Origin: Ruegeria sp. ANG-R
GTDB taxonomy: Bacteria; Pseudomonadota; Alphaproteobacteria; Rhodobacterales; Rhodobacteraceae
Direction of reading: 5' to 3'
Assembly (NCBI RefSeq): GCF_000813985.1
Contig: NZ_JWLJ01000009.1
Coordinates: 93,400 to 157,399, forward strand
DNA length: 64,000 nt
Under the pieces are notes generated by a model. It had not been told where the DNA came from, did not search any database, and saw nothing but the letters and a program-made list of their open reading frames with translations. The number at the start of each line of letters is the position of its first letter. Position 1 is the first letter of the stretch. The translations under genes and the position numbers were made by a program. Below, one piece after another: positions 35,276 through 44,045 of the stretch.

Positions 35276-36271
35276 ATGTCTATTTTCTCAACTTTGAAAC
35301 TCAGCGCTGCGGCCGTGCTTCTGCTTGGTGCAACCAGCGCCATGGCGGATGATGTAAAGCTGCGTCTCGCCGGTCAGCACCCCGTTGATCACAACGCGAC
35401 AAAAGTGCTCAAGGAAACCATCGCCGAGATCGAGGGTGCGGGTGTCGGGATCGACATCAAGCTGTTCCCCGCGGGCCAGCTGGGCAACGGTGAGGTCGTG
35501 TTCGAAGACACCGCTGCCGGTGTCATCGATATCGGTCATACCTTTATCTACAGCCACAATGACCCGGTGCTTGAAATCAACTCGCTGCCTTATCTCGTCA
35601 GCAACTATGAAGAGATGGAGAAGGTCTATTCGCCGGGCTCCAAGTTCTACGAAGTCTATGAAGAACACATCGCTGCACAGGGCCTGAAGCTTCTGGGCGT
35701 GTTCGCCGAAGGCTTTATCGGTGTCGGATCGACCAAGGTGCCGGCTGACGTGGGCGGCGTTGGTGATAAAGACCTAAACATTCGTGTCTGGAGCGCCGAA
35801 GTCGGACGCCTGACAGCGCAGGAAATGGGCTTCAAAACCACCACGATGAACTGGGGCGATGTCGTGCCCGCGATCCAGCAGGGTGTGATCGAAGGTGTGA
35901 TCGGCGGAACCGCCGAATCCAACTACACCGTCTTTGGCGATAGCGTGAAATACTTCACGCCCTACAACGCCTTTGTTGAAAACACAGCGTTCTACATCAA
36001 CCAGAACGTCTGGGACGGTCTTTCGGCCGAGCAACAGTCGGTTATGACTGATGCATTTGCCAAGGCCGCCGAGAAGTCTTTTGCGCTCAGCAAGGCTGTC
36101 GACAAGGAATACCTCGTACGCCTGCCGGAAAAAGGCATCGAAGTGGTCACTCTGTCGGATGAGCAGTTGGGTGGCATCGCCGAGCATGTTCGCGCGACCG
36201 TCTGGCCTGCACTTGAAGAGAACCTGGGTAAAGAGCTTCTCGATGCGATCAAGGCAGACCTGAAGAACTGA
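35276..36271 (+). CDS. TRAP transporter solute-binding subunit (DctP type)
   Basis: A 331-residue periplasmic binding protein with a signal peptide (LKLSAAAVLLLGATSAMA). The DctP fold shows KLRLAGQHPVDHNATKVLKE, KLFPAGQLGNGEVVFEDTAAG, the hinge and ligand region with NIRVWSAEVGRLTAQEMGFKTTTMNWGDVVPAIQQGVIEGVIGG (read in parts) and the C-terminal EENLGKELLDAI. The Arg in IRVW is the usual carboxylate anchor. The ATG at 35276 has GGGAGGA upstream; a longer open frame runs back into the racemase gene and is not credible. It delivers a carboxylate-bearing solute to the DctQM membrane subunits encoded next. Confidence 0.93.
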   Translation: MSIFSTLKLSAAAVLLLGATSAMADDVKLRLAGQHPVDHNATKVLKETIAEIEGAGVGIDIKLFPAGQLGNGEVVFEDTAAGVIDIGHTFIYSHNDPVLEINSLPYLVSNYEEMEKVYSPGSKFYEVYEEHIAAQGLKLLGVFAEGFIGVGSTKVPADVGGVGDKDLNIRVWSAEVGRLTAQEMGFKTTTMNWGDVVPAIQQGVIEGVIGGTAESNYTVFGDSVKYFTPYNAFVENTAFYINQNVWDGLSAEQQSVMTDAFAKAAEKSFALSKAVDKEYLVRLPEKGIEVVTLSDEQLGGIAEHVRATVWPALEENLGKELLDAIKADLKN

Positions 36272-36285
36272 TCAAATCATACGAG

Positions 36286-36308
36286 ACGGGGCGGTTTATC
36301 CGCCCCGT
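36286..36308 (+). terminator. Intercistronic hairpin between dctP and dctQ
   Basis: ACGGGGCGG-TTTAT-CCGCCCCGT is a perfect 9-bp GC stem with a 5-base loop, 14 bases after the DctP stop. Such hairpins after the binding-protein gene often protect or attenuate the transcript, so that more binding protein than membrane subunit is made. Confidence 0.6.
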
Positions 36309-36330
36309 TCACCTTAGGGGAGGATCTGCG

Positions 36331-36825
36331 ATGGGCCTGCTGGTCAAAATAGAGCGAACAATAGTATTCACCTGCAGCCTGTTTCTGGCGTCAGTGTTTT
36401 TTGCCGTTGTGCTGATGCGCTATGTCTTTGAAACCGACCTTTTCGCGTATGAAGAATGGGCGCTGGTCATCGCATTTCTGATGTATTTCGCGGGTGGGGC
36501 TCTGGCGTCGAAAACCGACAGCCACATCAAGGCGGATCTGATTTCCGAGATAATCAAATCGGAAGAAGCAAAACGGATTTATACCGGGATACTCCAGCTG
36601 GTCGAAGCGGCGATCCTGATCGGTCTCAGCTATTTCGCGATCAAGATGTTTCTGCATGAGTTTGCCCGCTGGCCCAATATTCCGACGTCGACAGTGTACA
36701 AGATACCTCTCGCTGTTCCCCGTTTCTTTATCACTGCCGGATTCATCCTCATGGCGTTTCACGCGCTGGTGAATGGCATCCAGATTCTGCGCGGACATTC
36801 CGTCGAAGAGGAGACTGCGTTATGA
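36331..36825 (+). CDS. TRAP transporter small membrane subunit (DctQ type)
   Basis: A 164-residue protein with four membrane helices (about 10-30, 45-65, 87-108, 125-148) and the family element LFAYEEWALVIAFLMYFAGGALASKTDSHIKADLI, read in parts. It pairs with DctM to form the Na+-coupled TRAP permease. It overlaps the dctM gene by 4 bases. GGGGAGGA lies upstream of the ATG. Confidence 0.92.
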   Translation: MGLLVKIERTIVFTCSLFLASVFFAVVLMRYVFETDLFAYEEWALVIAFLMYFAGGALASKTDSHIKADLISEIIKSEEAKRIYTGILQLVEAAILIGLSYFAIKMFLHEFARWPNIPTSTVYKIPLAVPRFFITAGFILMAFHALVNGIQILRGHSVEEETAL

Positions 36826-38114
36826 CGCTCTTCATCGTGTTCATCATGCTCTGCGTGCTGCTGGTGGCAGGGCTTCCGGTACCGTTCGCCTTCGGGGCTG
36901 TTCTGCTTTATCTCGGCTGGGTTGCCGAGACCGATGTCGCCAATTTCCTGTCTTCGGGCCACTGGCGCATGAACAATATCGTTCTGCTGGCGATCCCGCT
37001 GTTTATCCTGTCGGGCTCCATCATGAACCGGGGCAAGCTGGCCGAACCGTTGGTCGATATCGCCGCCGTCTTCCTGGGCCGTATCCGGGGCGGTCTTTCC
37101 GCCGCGGCAGTTCTGGCCAGTGCGGTGTTCGGCTCGATCTCCGGATCGGCAGCCGCAACGCTGACCTGCATTGGCGGTGTGATGCTGCCCCGTCTGGAAC
37201 GCCACAAATATCCTAAAGGCTTCTCCGCCGCGCTGATCGCCAATGCCGCCCCATTGGGGCTGCTGATCCCGCCCAGTTCGATTCAGATCATCTATGCCTG
37301 GGTGACGCGCCAATCGGTTCTCAAGTGTTTTCTGGCGACGGTTGTCCCAGCGATCATCCTGATCACACTGCTTTGCCTGGTGAACTGGATCATGATGCGC
37401 AAACGGCAGGAGATCGAGCTTGAAGAACTGCCCGACGATTTCTTTGTCGAGACCGGTCGTCGTACCTTCAAAGCGACGCCCGCGCTGTTGATGCCGCTGA
37501 TCATTCTTGGTGGTATCTACGGCGGTATCATGACCCCGACCGAAGCGGCGGCGATAGGTGTGTTTTACGCCATTCCTGTCGGGTTCTGGGTGTATCGGGG
37601 TCTGAATTGGGAGACCTTCAAAGAGGCGGTGATCGAATCCGGCGTCACGACAGGCGCGGTCATGGTCATGTTCTTCATGGTGATGATCGTAAGCCGCCTG
37701 CTTGTTTTCGAAGATATCCCGGGTATCGCCCAAGCGTTCATCTTCTCGATCTCGGAAAACCCGATTGTCATTCTCATGATGATCAACCTTGTGCTTGTCG
37801 CGATCGGGATGCTTATGGATGACGTATCCGGCGTGTTGTTGTCGGCCCCGTTGTTGCTGCCGATCGTTCAGGACCTTGGCGTTGATCCCGTTCAGTTCGC
37901 TGCCATCATCGGTGTCAATCTGGGTATGGGCAACATAACGCCGCCAACCGCTCCGCTGCTCTATCTCGGCGCGCGGGTTGGGGAAACGTCGGTGCAGTCG
38001 ATGCTCAAGCCCACTCTGATCATGATCGCATTCGCGTGGATTCCGACGCTGATCCTGACCACATACATCCCGTCAATCGCTTTGGCCCTGCCAAACTACG
38101 TTCTTGGTTACTGA
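36822..38114 (+). CDS. TRAP transporter large membrane subunit (DctM type)
   Basis: A 430-residue protein with about 12 membrane helices and the DctM features [51 protein letters not shown] and [21 protein letters not shown] (each read in parts). It carries out Na+-driven import of the solute bound by DctP. The Kbl-like gene begins 10 bases after its stop, tying transport directly to the catabolic enzymes. Confidence 0.95.
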   Translation: MTLFIVFIMLCVLLVAGLPVPFAFGAVLLYLGWVAETDVANFLSSGHWRMNNIVLLAIPLFILSGSIMNRGKLAEPLVDIAAVFLGRIRGGLSAAAVLASAVFGSISGSAAATLTCIGGVMLPRLERHKYPKGFSAALIANAAPLGLLIPPSSIQIIYAWVTRQSVLKCFLATVVPAIILITLLCLVNWIMMRKRQEIELEELPDDFFVETGRRTFKATPALLMPLIILGGIYGGIMTPTEAAAIGVFYAIPVGFWVYRGLNWETFKEAVIESGVTTGAVMVMFFMVMIVSRLLVFEDIPGIAQAFIFSISENPIVILMMINLVLVAIGMLMDDVSGVLLSAPLLLPIVQDLGVDPVQFAAIIGVNLGMGNITPPTAPLLYLGARVGETSVQSMLKPTLIMIAFAWIPTLILTTYIPSIALALPNYVLGY

Positions 38115-38124
38115 GGAAATCCAA

Positions 38125-39330
38125 ATGACCAAAAAAGCAATCTCAGAAAACTTCGCACAACATCTCAACAACCAGTTGGACGATCTCAGAACGAACGGTC
38201 TGTACAAAACCGAGCTTCCGATTGCCTCACCGCAACAGGGTGAGGTGACTCTCGAAGACGGTTCGCGCCGGATCAATCTGTGCGCCAACAATTACCTTGG
38301 CCTTTCCAACCATTCCGACCTCGTAGCCGCTGCGAAAGGGGCAATGGACCGCTTTGGGTTTGGCATGTCTTCGGTGCGCTTCATCTGCGGGACGCAAACC
38401 CCTCACAAAGCGCTTGAGCAGAAACTGAGCACGTTTCTGGGCATGGAAGACACCATTCTTTTCCCAAGCTGTTTTGATGCCAATGCCGGCCTTTTTGAAA
38501 CGCTGCTGACCCACGAGGACGCGGTGATCTCGGATTCTCTGAACCACGCTTCCATCATCGATGGCGTCCGGCTGTGCAAGGCCATGCGCCTGCGGTATCG
38601 CAACCGCGATATGGCGCATCTGGAGGAACAGCTTCAGGCCGCGCAGGATTGCCGCTTTCGGTTGATCGCCACGGATGGCGTGTTCTCGATGGACGGGTAT
38701 ATCGCAGATCTCGAAGCAATTTGCGATCTGGCGGAAAAATATGACGCACTGGTGATGGTCGATGACAGCCATGCTGTTGGTTTTATGGGAAAGAACGGTC
38801 GCGGCACCCATGAACATTGCAATGTCATGGATCGGATCGACATCCTGACCGGCACGCTGGGCAAGGCACTTGGCGGGGCGTCCGGCGGGTATGTATCGGC
38901 TAACAAGGAAATCGTGGACTGGCTGCGGCAGCGGTCACGGCCCTATCTGTTTTCCAACACTCTGGCACCTGTCATTGCCGAAACCAGCTTGTCCGTGCTG
39001 GATCTTCTGGAAAACGAACCGGAACTGCGTGAAAGGCTCTGGCGCAACGCCGCGCATTTCCGCACGGAAATGACGGCGCTTGGGTTCGAGCTTTTGCCCG
39101 GTGAGCACCCGATCATTCCGGTCATGCTGCGCGACCCCCAACTGGCCCAGGACTTTGCAGCCCGGGTGCGCGAGCTTGGCGTTTACGTCGCGGCGTTCTC
39201 CTTCCCCGTGGTGCCGAAGGAGCAGGATAGAATCCGCACGCAGATGTCTGCGGCCCATTCGATCGAAGAGCTTGATCGCGCCATTGCAGCCTTTGCCCAG
39301 GCAGGGCGCGAACTTGGCGTGATAAATTGA
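38125..39330 (+). CDS. kbl: 2-amino-3-ketobutyrate CoA ligase homologue
   Basis: A 401-residue alpha-oxoamine-synthase family PLP enzyme, very close in length to Kbl (398). It has [54 protein letters not shown] and the Schiff-base Lys in [18 protein letters not shown]. Kbl uses CoA to cleave 2-amino-3-oxobutyrate to glycine and acetyl-CoA, normally after threonine dehydrogenase. Here tdh is absent and an SDR follows 10 bases later, so the SDR may supply the 2-amino-3-oxo acid. GAGGAAA precedes the ATG; an earlier GTG at 38104 would start inside dctM. Confidence 0.9.
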   Translation: MTKKAISENFAQHLNNQLDDLRTNGLYKTELPIASPQQGEVTLEDGSRRINLCANNYLGLSNHSDLVAAAKGAMDRFGFGMSSVRFICGTQTPHKALEQKLSTFLGMEDTILFPSCFDANAGLFETLLTHEDAVISDSLNHASIIDGVRLCKAMRLRYRNRDMAHLEEQLQAAQDCRFRLIATDGVFSMDGYIADLEAICDLAEKYDALVMVDDSHAVGFMGKNGRGTHEHCNVMDRIDILTGTLGKALGGASGGYVSANKEIVDWLRQRSRPYLFSNTLAPVIAETSLSVLDLLENEPELRERLWRNAAHFRTEMTALGFELLPGEHPIIPVMLRDPQLAQDFAARVRELGVYVAAFSFPVVPKEQDRIRTQMSAAHSIEELDRAIAAFAQAGRELGVIN

Positions 39331-39340
39331 GGACAGTTTG

Positions 39341-40108
39341 ATGTTTACACTTCAGGGACACACCGCAATTGTGACCGGCGGAGCCAGCGGCATTGGTTTG
39401 GCGACGGTGGAAATGCTGGCGAAACTCGGCGCAAACATTGTCATCGCCGATCTCAACGACGATGCGGGCAATGAGGTCGTTTCAAAACTGACGGCCACCG
39501 GATCTCAGGCCCTGTTCCACCGCACCAATGTGGCCGAGGCCGACGACGTGAATGCGCTGATTTCCGCAACCCTTGAGCGGTTCGGCTCGCTGGAAATCCT
39601 GATGCATTTTGCCGGGATCGGTCTTGAGCAACACGCGCTTGATACAACTCGTGAAAACTGGGACCGCATCATCGGCATCAACCTGACGGGCAGTTTCCTC
39701 GTGATGCAGGCGGCGGGCCGCGCGATGGTGGACAAGGGCTATGGCCGAATTGTTGCGATGTCGTCAATCGCAGGCATACGAGGCGGCACGGGCCGAACCG
39801 CTTATGGTGCGTCTAAAGGTGGTGTGGCGGCCATGATGCGCGTGATGTCGATGGAGTGGGCCAAATCGGGTGTGACCGTCAATGCGCTGGCTCCTGGCGC
39901 AATCGAAACGGCTCTGGTCAAGAAAATGCATGATCAGGAAACCCGGCGTGCGTATCTGGCTGGCATTCCAATGGACCGTTATGGAACCCCTGAAGAGGTA
40001 GCCGCAGCCGCCGTGTATCTGGCGCTTCCTCAGTCGTCCTACATCACGGGCGTAAACCTGGCCGTCGACGGGGGCTTCGAAGCAGCGGGTGTGATCAAGG
40101 AAACGTAA
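39341..40108 (+). CDS. SDR dehydrogenase of the kbl operon
   Basis: A 255-residue classical SDR with VTGGASGIGLATVEM, NNAG replaced by HFAG, the Ser-containing AMSSIAGIRGG and the catalytic YGASKGG. The second catalytic region NALAPGAIETALV is typical of NAD-dependent alcohol dehydrogenases. It lies 10 bases after the kbl-like gene and ends the operon. In this setting it probably oxidises the beta-hydroxyl of the imported amino acid, replacing the zinc-dependent threonine dehydrogenase. The Asn-Asn-Ala-Gly to His-Phe-Ala-Gly change is notable but occurs in some SDRs. Confidence 0.88.
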   Translation: MFTLQGHTAIVTGGASGIGLATVEMLAKLGANIVIADLNDDAGNEVVSKLTATGSQALFHRTNVAEADDVNALISATLERFGSLEILMHFAGIGLEQHALDTTRENWDRIIGINLTGSFLVMQAAGRAMVDKGYGRIVAMSSIAGIRGGTGRTAYGASKGGVAAMMRVMSMEWAKSGVTVNALAPGAIETALVKKMHDQETRRAYLAGIPMDRYGTPEEVAAAAVYLALPQSSYITGVNLAVDGGFEAAGVIKET

Positions 40109-40223
40109 CGTACGCCGGGATACTAAGACTGTTTGACCCTAAAACCCCCGGGTCGAAACCAATTCGGATTACCATCGCGGTTTGCGATGCCTTTGGAGAA
40201 ACTAAAACTCAGGGTCCCTCCCA

Positions 40224-40241
40224 GCACTGTTTAAACAGTGC
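40224..40241. promoter_or_regulatory. 18-base perfect palindrome
   Basis: GCACTGTTTAAACAGTGC is a gapless perfect palindrome in the 339-base space between the SDR stop and the convergent membrane-protein gene. It lies 3 bases before a 12-bp hairpin. As RNA it would form a weak hairpin with no loop; as DNA it is a dimer-binding-type site. No other gene is supported in this interval. Confidence 0.5.
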
Positions 40242-40244
40242 ACC

Positions 40245-40279
40245 AGGTGCTGCCAATCTACCCCCTCTTGGCAGCACCT
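40245..40279. terminator. 12-bp hairpin ending the kbl-SDR operon
   Basis: AGGTGCTGCCAA and TTGGCAGCACCT form a perfect 12-bp stem with an 11-base loop, 136 bases after the SDR stop and between converging genes. No strong T run follows on either strand, so it may act as a bidirectional barrier or Rho-dependent end. Confidence 0.6.
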
Positions 40280-40447
40280 ACCAACAAAATATTACTCACT
40301 ACGCGTCCCCAAACTTGTTGCCACAGTGGCTGTAATTGCCGGACGCTTGCCTGAAAATACTTCAAATTTGATGATGAATAGCAGAATGCCTCTTCTTGGA
40401 GTATTTGTTTGCGTCCCTCGGCGGTTCGCTTTGTCTTCGACAGATGA

Positions 40448-41665
40448 TCATTGATTAAGAATTCTGCCGGCCCTACTCGTTTGAGAAACTACCCACTTGC
40501 AAACGAAGAAAGTAAACATCAGCCCCCACGTCGCTGAGAACAGCATCGCATCATATTTATAATGCTGCATAATGTGTTGATATCCAAAAACATACCAAGA
40601 TCCGTATGTCGCCAATATCCACAGTAGTATTAAAAAACTGCGTTTATCTTTGGAAAATAAGCACATCACCACTGTCAATAGCACCACTAAAAACCTTGAA
40701 ATGGAAAATATGTCCTCAAACGCAAAAGCATTTTCAGTCATGCGAAATGCAATAATCTTGAAGAAATCGAGTGACATTGGAAAGGGAACTCGATCTAAAG
40801 ACGCAATGCGCAGCCCAACATTCTCGAAAACATAGCGCGAAGCCGCTGAGAACGCGACCTGTTCCACCTGCATGACACGATAATGGTGGATCGCAACAGC
40901 TATCAGAAATGAAACGCAAACAGCGGCGAAACCAGCACCACCTACCCATATCGGTTTGGTTGTTGTCTTGGTCGACGCCAATATGACCGGCAGGAGCCAC
41001 ATCAGAGCAAATGTCGTTGCGAACTCGTATCGCACAGAAAAATAAAGCAACCCGAAGAGGAAACCCATTAAAATAAAAAGAAAAGTCCTGCCTGCAAGCA
41101 GAATGGGGAGCGTCAGCAGTGGTGTAAACATCATCCAATACGTCCAGTAGAGATTTGCGCCAAACAAGGCCAAGCCAGCCGACATTGACATTAGACACGT
41201 TGCCAGAAGGGCAATCACACGAGATGAAAGTAGGGTGAGAAAGAATATATAAAGAATGCAAACGGCGATAAGGCAGTTCATCAGCCGAAAGCTCTCAAAT
41301 AGAATAGATGAATTGGCTTCCGTAAGTTGACCGCGAAATTTAGCGATCACTTTATATATTTCCACTTGTAGACCGAGTTGCGAATGGTAACGCCGGGTAC
41401 CCACCGGGTCGTAAGCAATATTGGATGGATATCCGCGGGTCCAGATGAGCGATCCGCTTACATTCTCGTCACCTACAAAAGCATTGACCACGGTGTTACG
41501 GATGATCTGCTCGGAGTATGCATCACCCCTGTCAGCGTAGTTGGGGTATCTTTCTGGGTCGCCCTGTCTTGAAAGTCCAGTCCAGATCGAGGCTGCGATC
41601 AGGAAGATCGCAACAGGGACGATGACTATTCGGAATAGAATTCTATCCTGAAACGACTGGATCAT
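40448..41665 (-). CDS. Polytopic membrane protein, probable GT-C-type transferase
   Basis: A 405-residue protein with about 10 membrane helices and a first periplasmic loop holding charged residues (GDPERYPNYADRGDAYSEQ). It is encoded just after a GtrB-like and a GtrA-like gene. In Gtr modules the third gene is a polytopic, strain-specific transferase that moves a sugar from the undecaprenyl carrier to a surface glycan, and this protein fits that place and topology. Its DNA is visibly more AT-rich than the surroundings, a sign of transfer. There is no close sequence match that I recognise, so the role rests on context. Confidence 0.65.
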   Translation of the reverse strand: MIQSFQDRILFRIVIVPVAIFLIAASIWTGLSRQGDPERYPNYADRGDAYSEQIIRNTVVNAFVGDENVSGSLIWTRGYPSNIAYDPVGTRRYHSQLGLQVEIYKVIAKFRGQLTEANSSILFESFRLMNCLIAVCILYIFFLTLLSSRVIALLATCLMSMSAGLALFGANLYWTYWMMFTPLLTLPILLAGRTFLFILMGFLFGLLYFSVRYEFATTFALMWLLPVILASTKTTTKPIWVGGAGFAAVCVSFLIAVAIHHYRVMQVEQVAFSAASRYVFENVGLRIASLDRVPFPMSLDFFKIIAFRMTENAFAFEDIFSISRFLVVLLTVVMCLFSKDKRSFLILLWILATYGSWYVFGYQHIMQHYKYDAMLFSATWGLMFTFFVCKWVVSQTSRAGRILNQ

Positions 41666-42465
41666 GGCTTAAAGCTCCCCAAAGCGGCGAGAACCGTCTG
41701 TCGAAGAATCTTTAGTTTCCCGGAGAGACCTGTGATCTTTGTTGGCGTTTTACCCATCTCCGGATACCGCCGTGTGACTGGTACCTCACCGACACGAAAG
41801 CCAAGCTGTCCAGCGCGAACGCTCAGATAGAAAAGCAACTCATAAGAGACAAACACATCGCGAAATGGCTGAACGCGTGGAGCGAGTAGGTAACGTGCCG
41901 AATAAGCGCGATAGCCGTTGGTCGTATCTGTGAGCCGAGTACCGGAGGCGAGGCTAAGCAACGGAGCATGGATTAGGCGATTTGCGAGTGTGCGCTCGAG
42001 TGGTGTGTTCTTATGCCCGCCACTAGGAAGATAGCGGGAACCTTGAACGTAGTCGTAGCCGGCAGCGAGTTTGTCCAGGAACAGAGGGACAGCCTCCATT
42101 CCATCTTTGCCGTTGCCATCGACCGTCAAAATCCCGTGATACCCTTGCCTGAGAGCCCATGCATAGGCCATGCGAAGTTGCGCACTCAGCCGTCCTTGGC
42201 CGGTCTTGGTAAGCAGGGCTCGAACTCTGACCTCGGTTAAGAATGCGGGTTCGAGTGATCCGTCAGTCGAACCACCATCGGCGACAACTACGTCTACCGG
42301 ATGATCAAGCGAAGCAAGGACCCGCAATTGGCTTTGAATGCGCTCGCCTTCATTCAAAACCGGAATGATGAGGACAGCGTCATGGCATTTCGGCGCAAGC
42401 TCAAGAACCTCAAACTCTGGTATTTCCCAGTCAGTATCGTCGACGTATGTGGCAACGTCAGGCAT
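41662..42465 (-). CDS. GtrB/DPM-like family 2 glycosyltransferase
   Basis: A 267-residue GT2 enzyme with the start of the nucleotide-sugar fold (VLIIPVLNEGERIQSQLRVL), the metal-binding region (VVVADGGSTDGS and TVDGNGKDG, where the usual DxD is DGNGKD), and GSRYLPSGGHKNTP. It should attach a sugar to undecaprenyl phosphate. The C-terminal membrane helices of GtrB are not present; membrane contact may come through the GtrA-like partner. I chose the ATG at 42465 (GAGGAT upstream), which overlaps the GtrA-like gene by 8 bases. It overlaps the next gene by 4. Confidence 0.82.
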   Translation of the reverse strand: MPDVATYVDDTDWEIPEFEVLELAPKCHDAVLIIPVLNEGERIQSQLRVLASLDHPVDVVVADGGSTDGSLEPAFLTEVRVRALLTKTGQGRLSAQLRMAYAWALRQGYHGILTVDGNGKDGMEAVPLFLDKLAAGYDYVQGSRYLPSGGHKNTPLERTLANRLIHAPLLSLASGTRLTDTTNGYRAYSARYLLAPRVQPFRDVFVSYELLFYLSVRAGQLGFRVGEVPVTRRYPEMGKTPTKITGLSGKLKILRQTVLAALGSFKP

Positions 42466-42889
42466 GGATATCATCCTCTTCGTCTTCTGATGGCTTATCA
42501 TGCCGGGAGAACACCCAGTTTTTTGAAAGCAGGAAATTCACTACAAAGGACACCGCAGCAGCGGCAATGAGAATTAGCAAAGGCCGGCTTTGGAACCGTA
42601 AGGCTTCTTCCAGTATCCAAACGGTCCCGGCCCTAACTGCCATAGTGATACCCAACGCTCCGAGATAGCGCAGAGGGCGCGCAACGGCGGTCACATTCTT
42701 TGGCCCCGCAAAGGCCCAGAGTTCTAAGAGAATGTAGTTAAAGACCGCGCCGGCAGCGACCCCGATGATAGCGGCCAATTCAAGTTGTAAGCCAAAAGCA
42801 ACCGCTGTGCGTGCAGCGGTCAGGTCAACGGCTAGGCCGAGTGCGATAGTGATGCCGTAACGCAGGAATTCACGCCGAGGCTGTGACAT
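42458..42889 (-). CDS. GtrA-family membrane protein
   Basis: A 143-residue protein with four membrane helices and the GtrA signature near the C-terminus (SFVVNFLLSKNWVF), preceded by FNYILLELWAF. GtrA proteins are thought to flip undecaprenyl-phosphate sugars across the inner membrane. It is encoded between the FAD oxidoreductase and the GtrB-like gene, with short overlaps on both sides. The start at 42889 (MSQPRREFLRYGI) gives the family-type short cytoplasmic N-terminus. Confidence 0.88.
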   Translation of the reverse strand: MSQPRREFLRYGITIALGLAVDLTAARTAVAFGLQLELAAIIGVAAGAVFNYILLELWAFAGPKNVTAVARPLRYLGALGITMAVRAGTVWILEEALRFQSRPLLILIAAAAVSFVVNFLLSKNWVFSRHDKPSEDEEDDIHA

Positions 42890-44045
42890 GGCGTTTCCAG
42901 TCCGAGACCACATACCGAAGATCGGCCTTCGCAAGGTGCGGGCTCACTCTGCTTAGATGGGAAAAGAGGTCATAGATGTTGTCGATCTTACCACCAAGAA
43001 CAGAGGTCACGCGTCCGATCTGAGGTTCCTTGTGGACAAGGATCGGCCGCCCGTCGTCGCTCTCGTTTTTCATCAAGACAGTCTTGACTTCGTAGATCGA
43101 TTGCCCGTTCCTGATGCTGCCGACGCATGGCATATAACGAGCTGCATCCAGGACCATGTGTTTCAAACGGCTTTCAAGAGGGCTTTCGGCCATAACTGCA
43201 TAAGGTGGCACAGGCTGCGTCTGATCTGTCCAACTTAAGTGTGGCGTATAGCGGACATGCGTAATCGAGTATTTGTCCGAAGACGGATAGGGCATGAGTG
43301 AGAAAAACGGGCCGTCCATGACGGTCACGGCATAGCGCTGTATTTCCTCCGGCGGATCAATCAGGCAAATTTCGGTTAACTCATGCTTTAGCCGAGCTAG
43401 TGGCAGCCCGGACTGCCTGAGCGTATGATTGATCTGTGAATATGTGACGTTGAACACATGGCGTGCATTTATTGTGCTGCCGTCGGAGAGATGAACCACC
43501 GCGCTGTCGGAGCCGGGGAGATCATCAACCGACACGACTTCCGTGCCGAGCCGTATGTCCAGGCTGACTGCGTCAAGCCGGGATGCGAGGCCGCGCGCGA
43601 GTACAGAGTAGTCGAATGCAAATTCGTCTGCGCGAAACACGGCCTCGATCCGGCGCTCATCGAACAAAGCGACTTCGCTTGGCAGCGCCGGAGTGATGGG
43701 GGCTTGCATGTTCTCAAACATCATGCGGAACCGATTGGCTGAGACTTTCGACCGCTGCCGGGCTATGGCGTAGAGCATTTGAAAGTCCGATACGATTGCT
43801 TCCGGGAAATCTTGCGCAAACTGTCGGCAGAGCTTACGGGATTTGAGCGCCGTCATCATCGATCGGGGGTAGTGGAAGCCGGAGTGTAGCCGCGCCTGAT
43901 TAACTCGGGACGCGCGGGTCATAATGGCTTCTTCCGCCTCAACGAGCACCACATCACGGACGGCCGAACGTAGATACAGAGCGAGGCAGCACCCATAGAA
44001 ACCACCCCCGATTACCACATAGTCTACGTTTCGTGACGCATTCAT
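42870..44045 (-). CDS. FAD-dependent oxidoreductase (DAO-like)
   Basis: A 391-residue flavoprotein. The N-terminus has the dinucleotide motif VVIGGGFYGCCLALYLR followed by VVLVEAEEAIMTRASRVNQARLHSGFHYPRS, as in D-amino-acid/glycine oxidase-like enzymes. A C-terminal SVLGGKIDNIYDLFSHL contains a flavin-contacting Gly pair. In a glycan cluster such an enzyme may oxidise an amino or hydroxy group of a sugar or of a sugar-linked amino acid, but the substrate is unknown. It overlaps both neighbouring genes, so it belongs to this operon. Confidence 0.82.
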   Translation of the reverse strand: MNASRNVDYVVIGGGFYGCCLALYLRSAVRDVVLVEAEEAIMTRASRVNQARLHSGFHYPRSMMTALKSRKLCRQFAQDFPEAIVSDFQMLYAIARQRSKVSANRFRMMFENMQAPITPALPSEVALFDERRIEAVFRADEFAFDYSVLARGLASRLDAVSLDIRLGTEVVSVDDLPGSDSAVVHLSDGSTINARHVFNVTYSQINHTLRQSGLPLARLKHELTEICLIDPPEEIQRYAVTVMDGPFFSLMPYPSSDKYSITHVRYTPHLSWTDQTQPVPPYAVMAESPLESRLKHMVLDAARYMPCVGSIRNGQSIYEVKTVLMKNESDDGRPILVHKEPQIGRVTSVLGGKIDNIYDLFSHLSRVSPHLAKADLRYVVSDWKRHVTASA

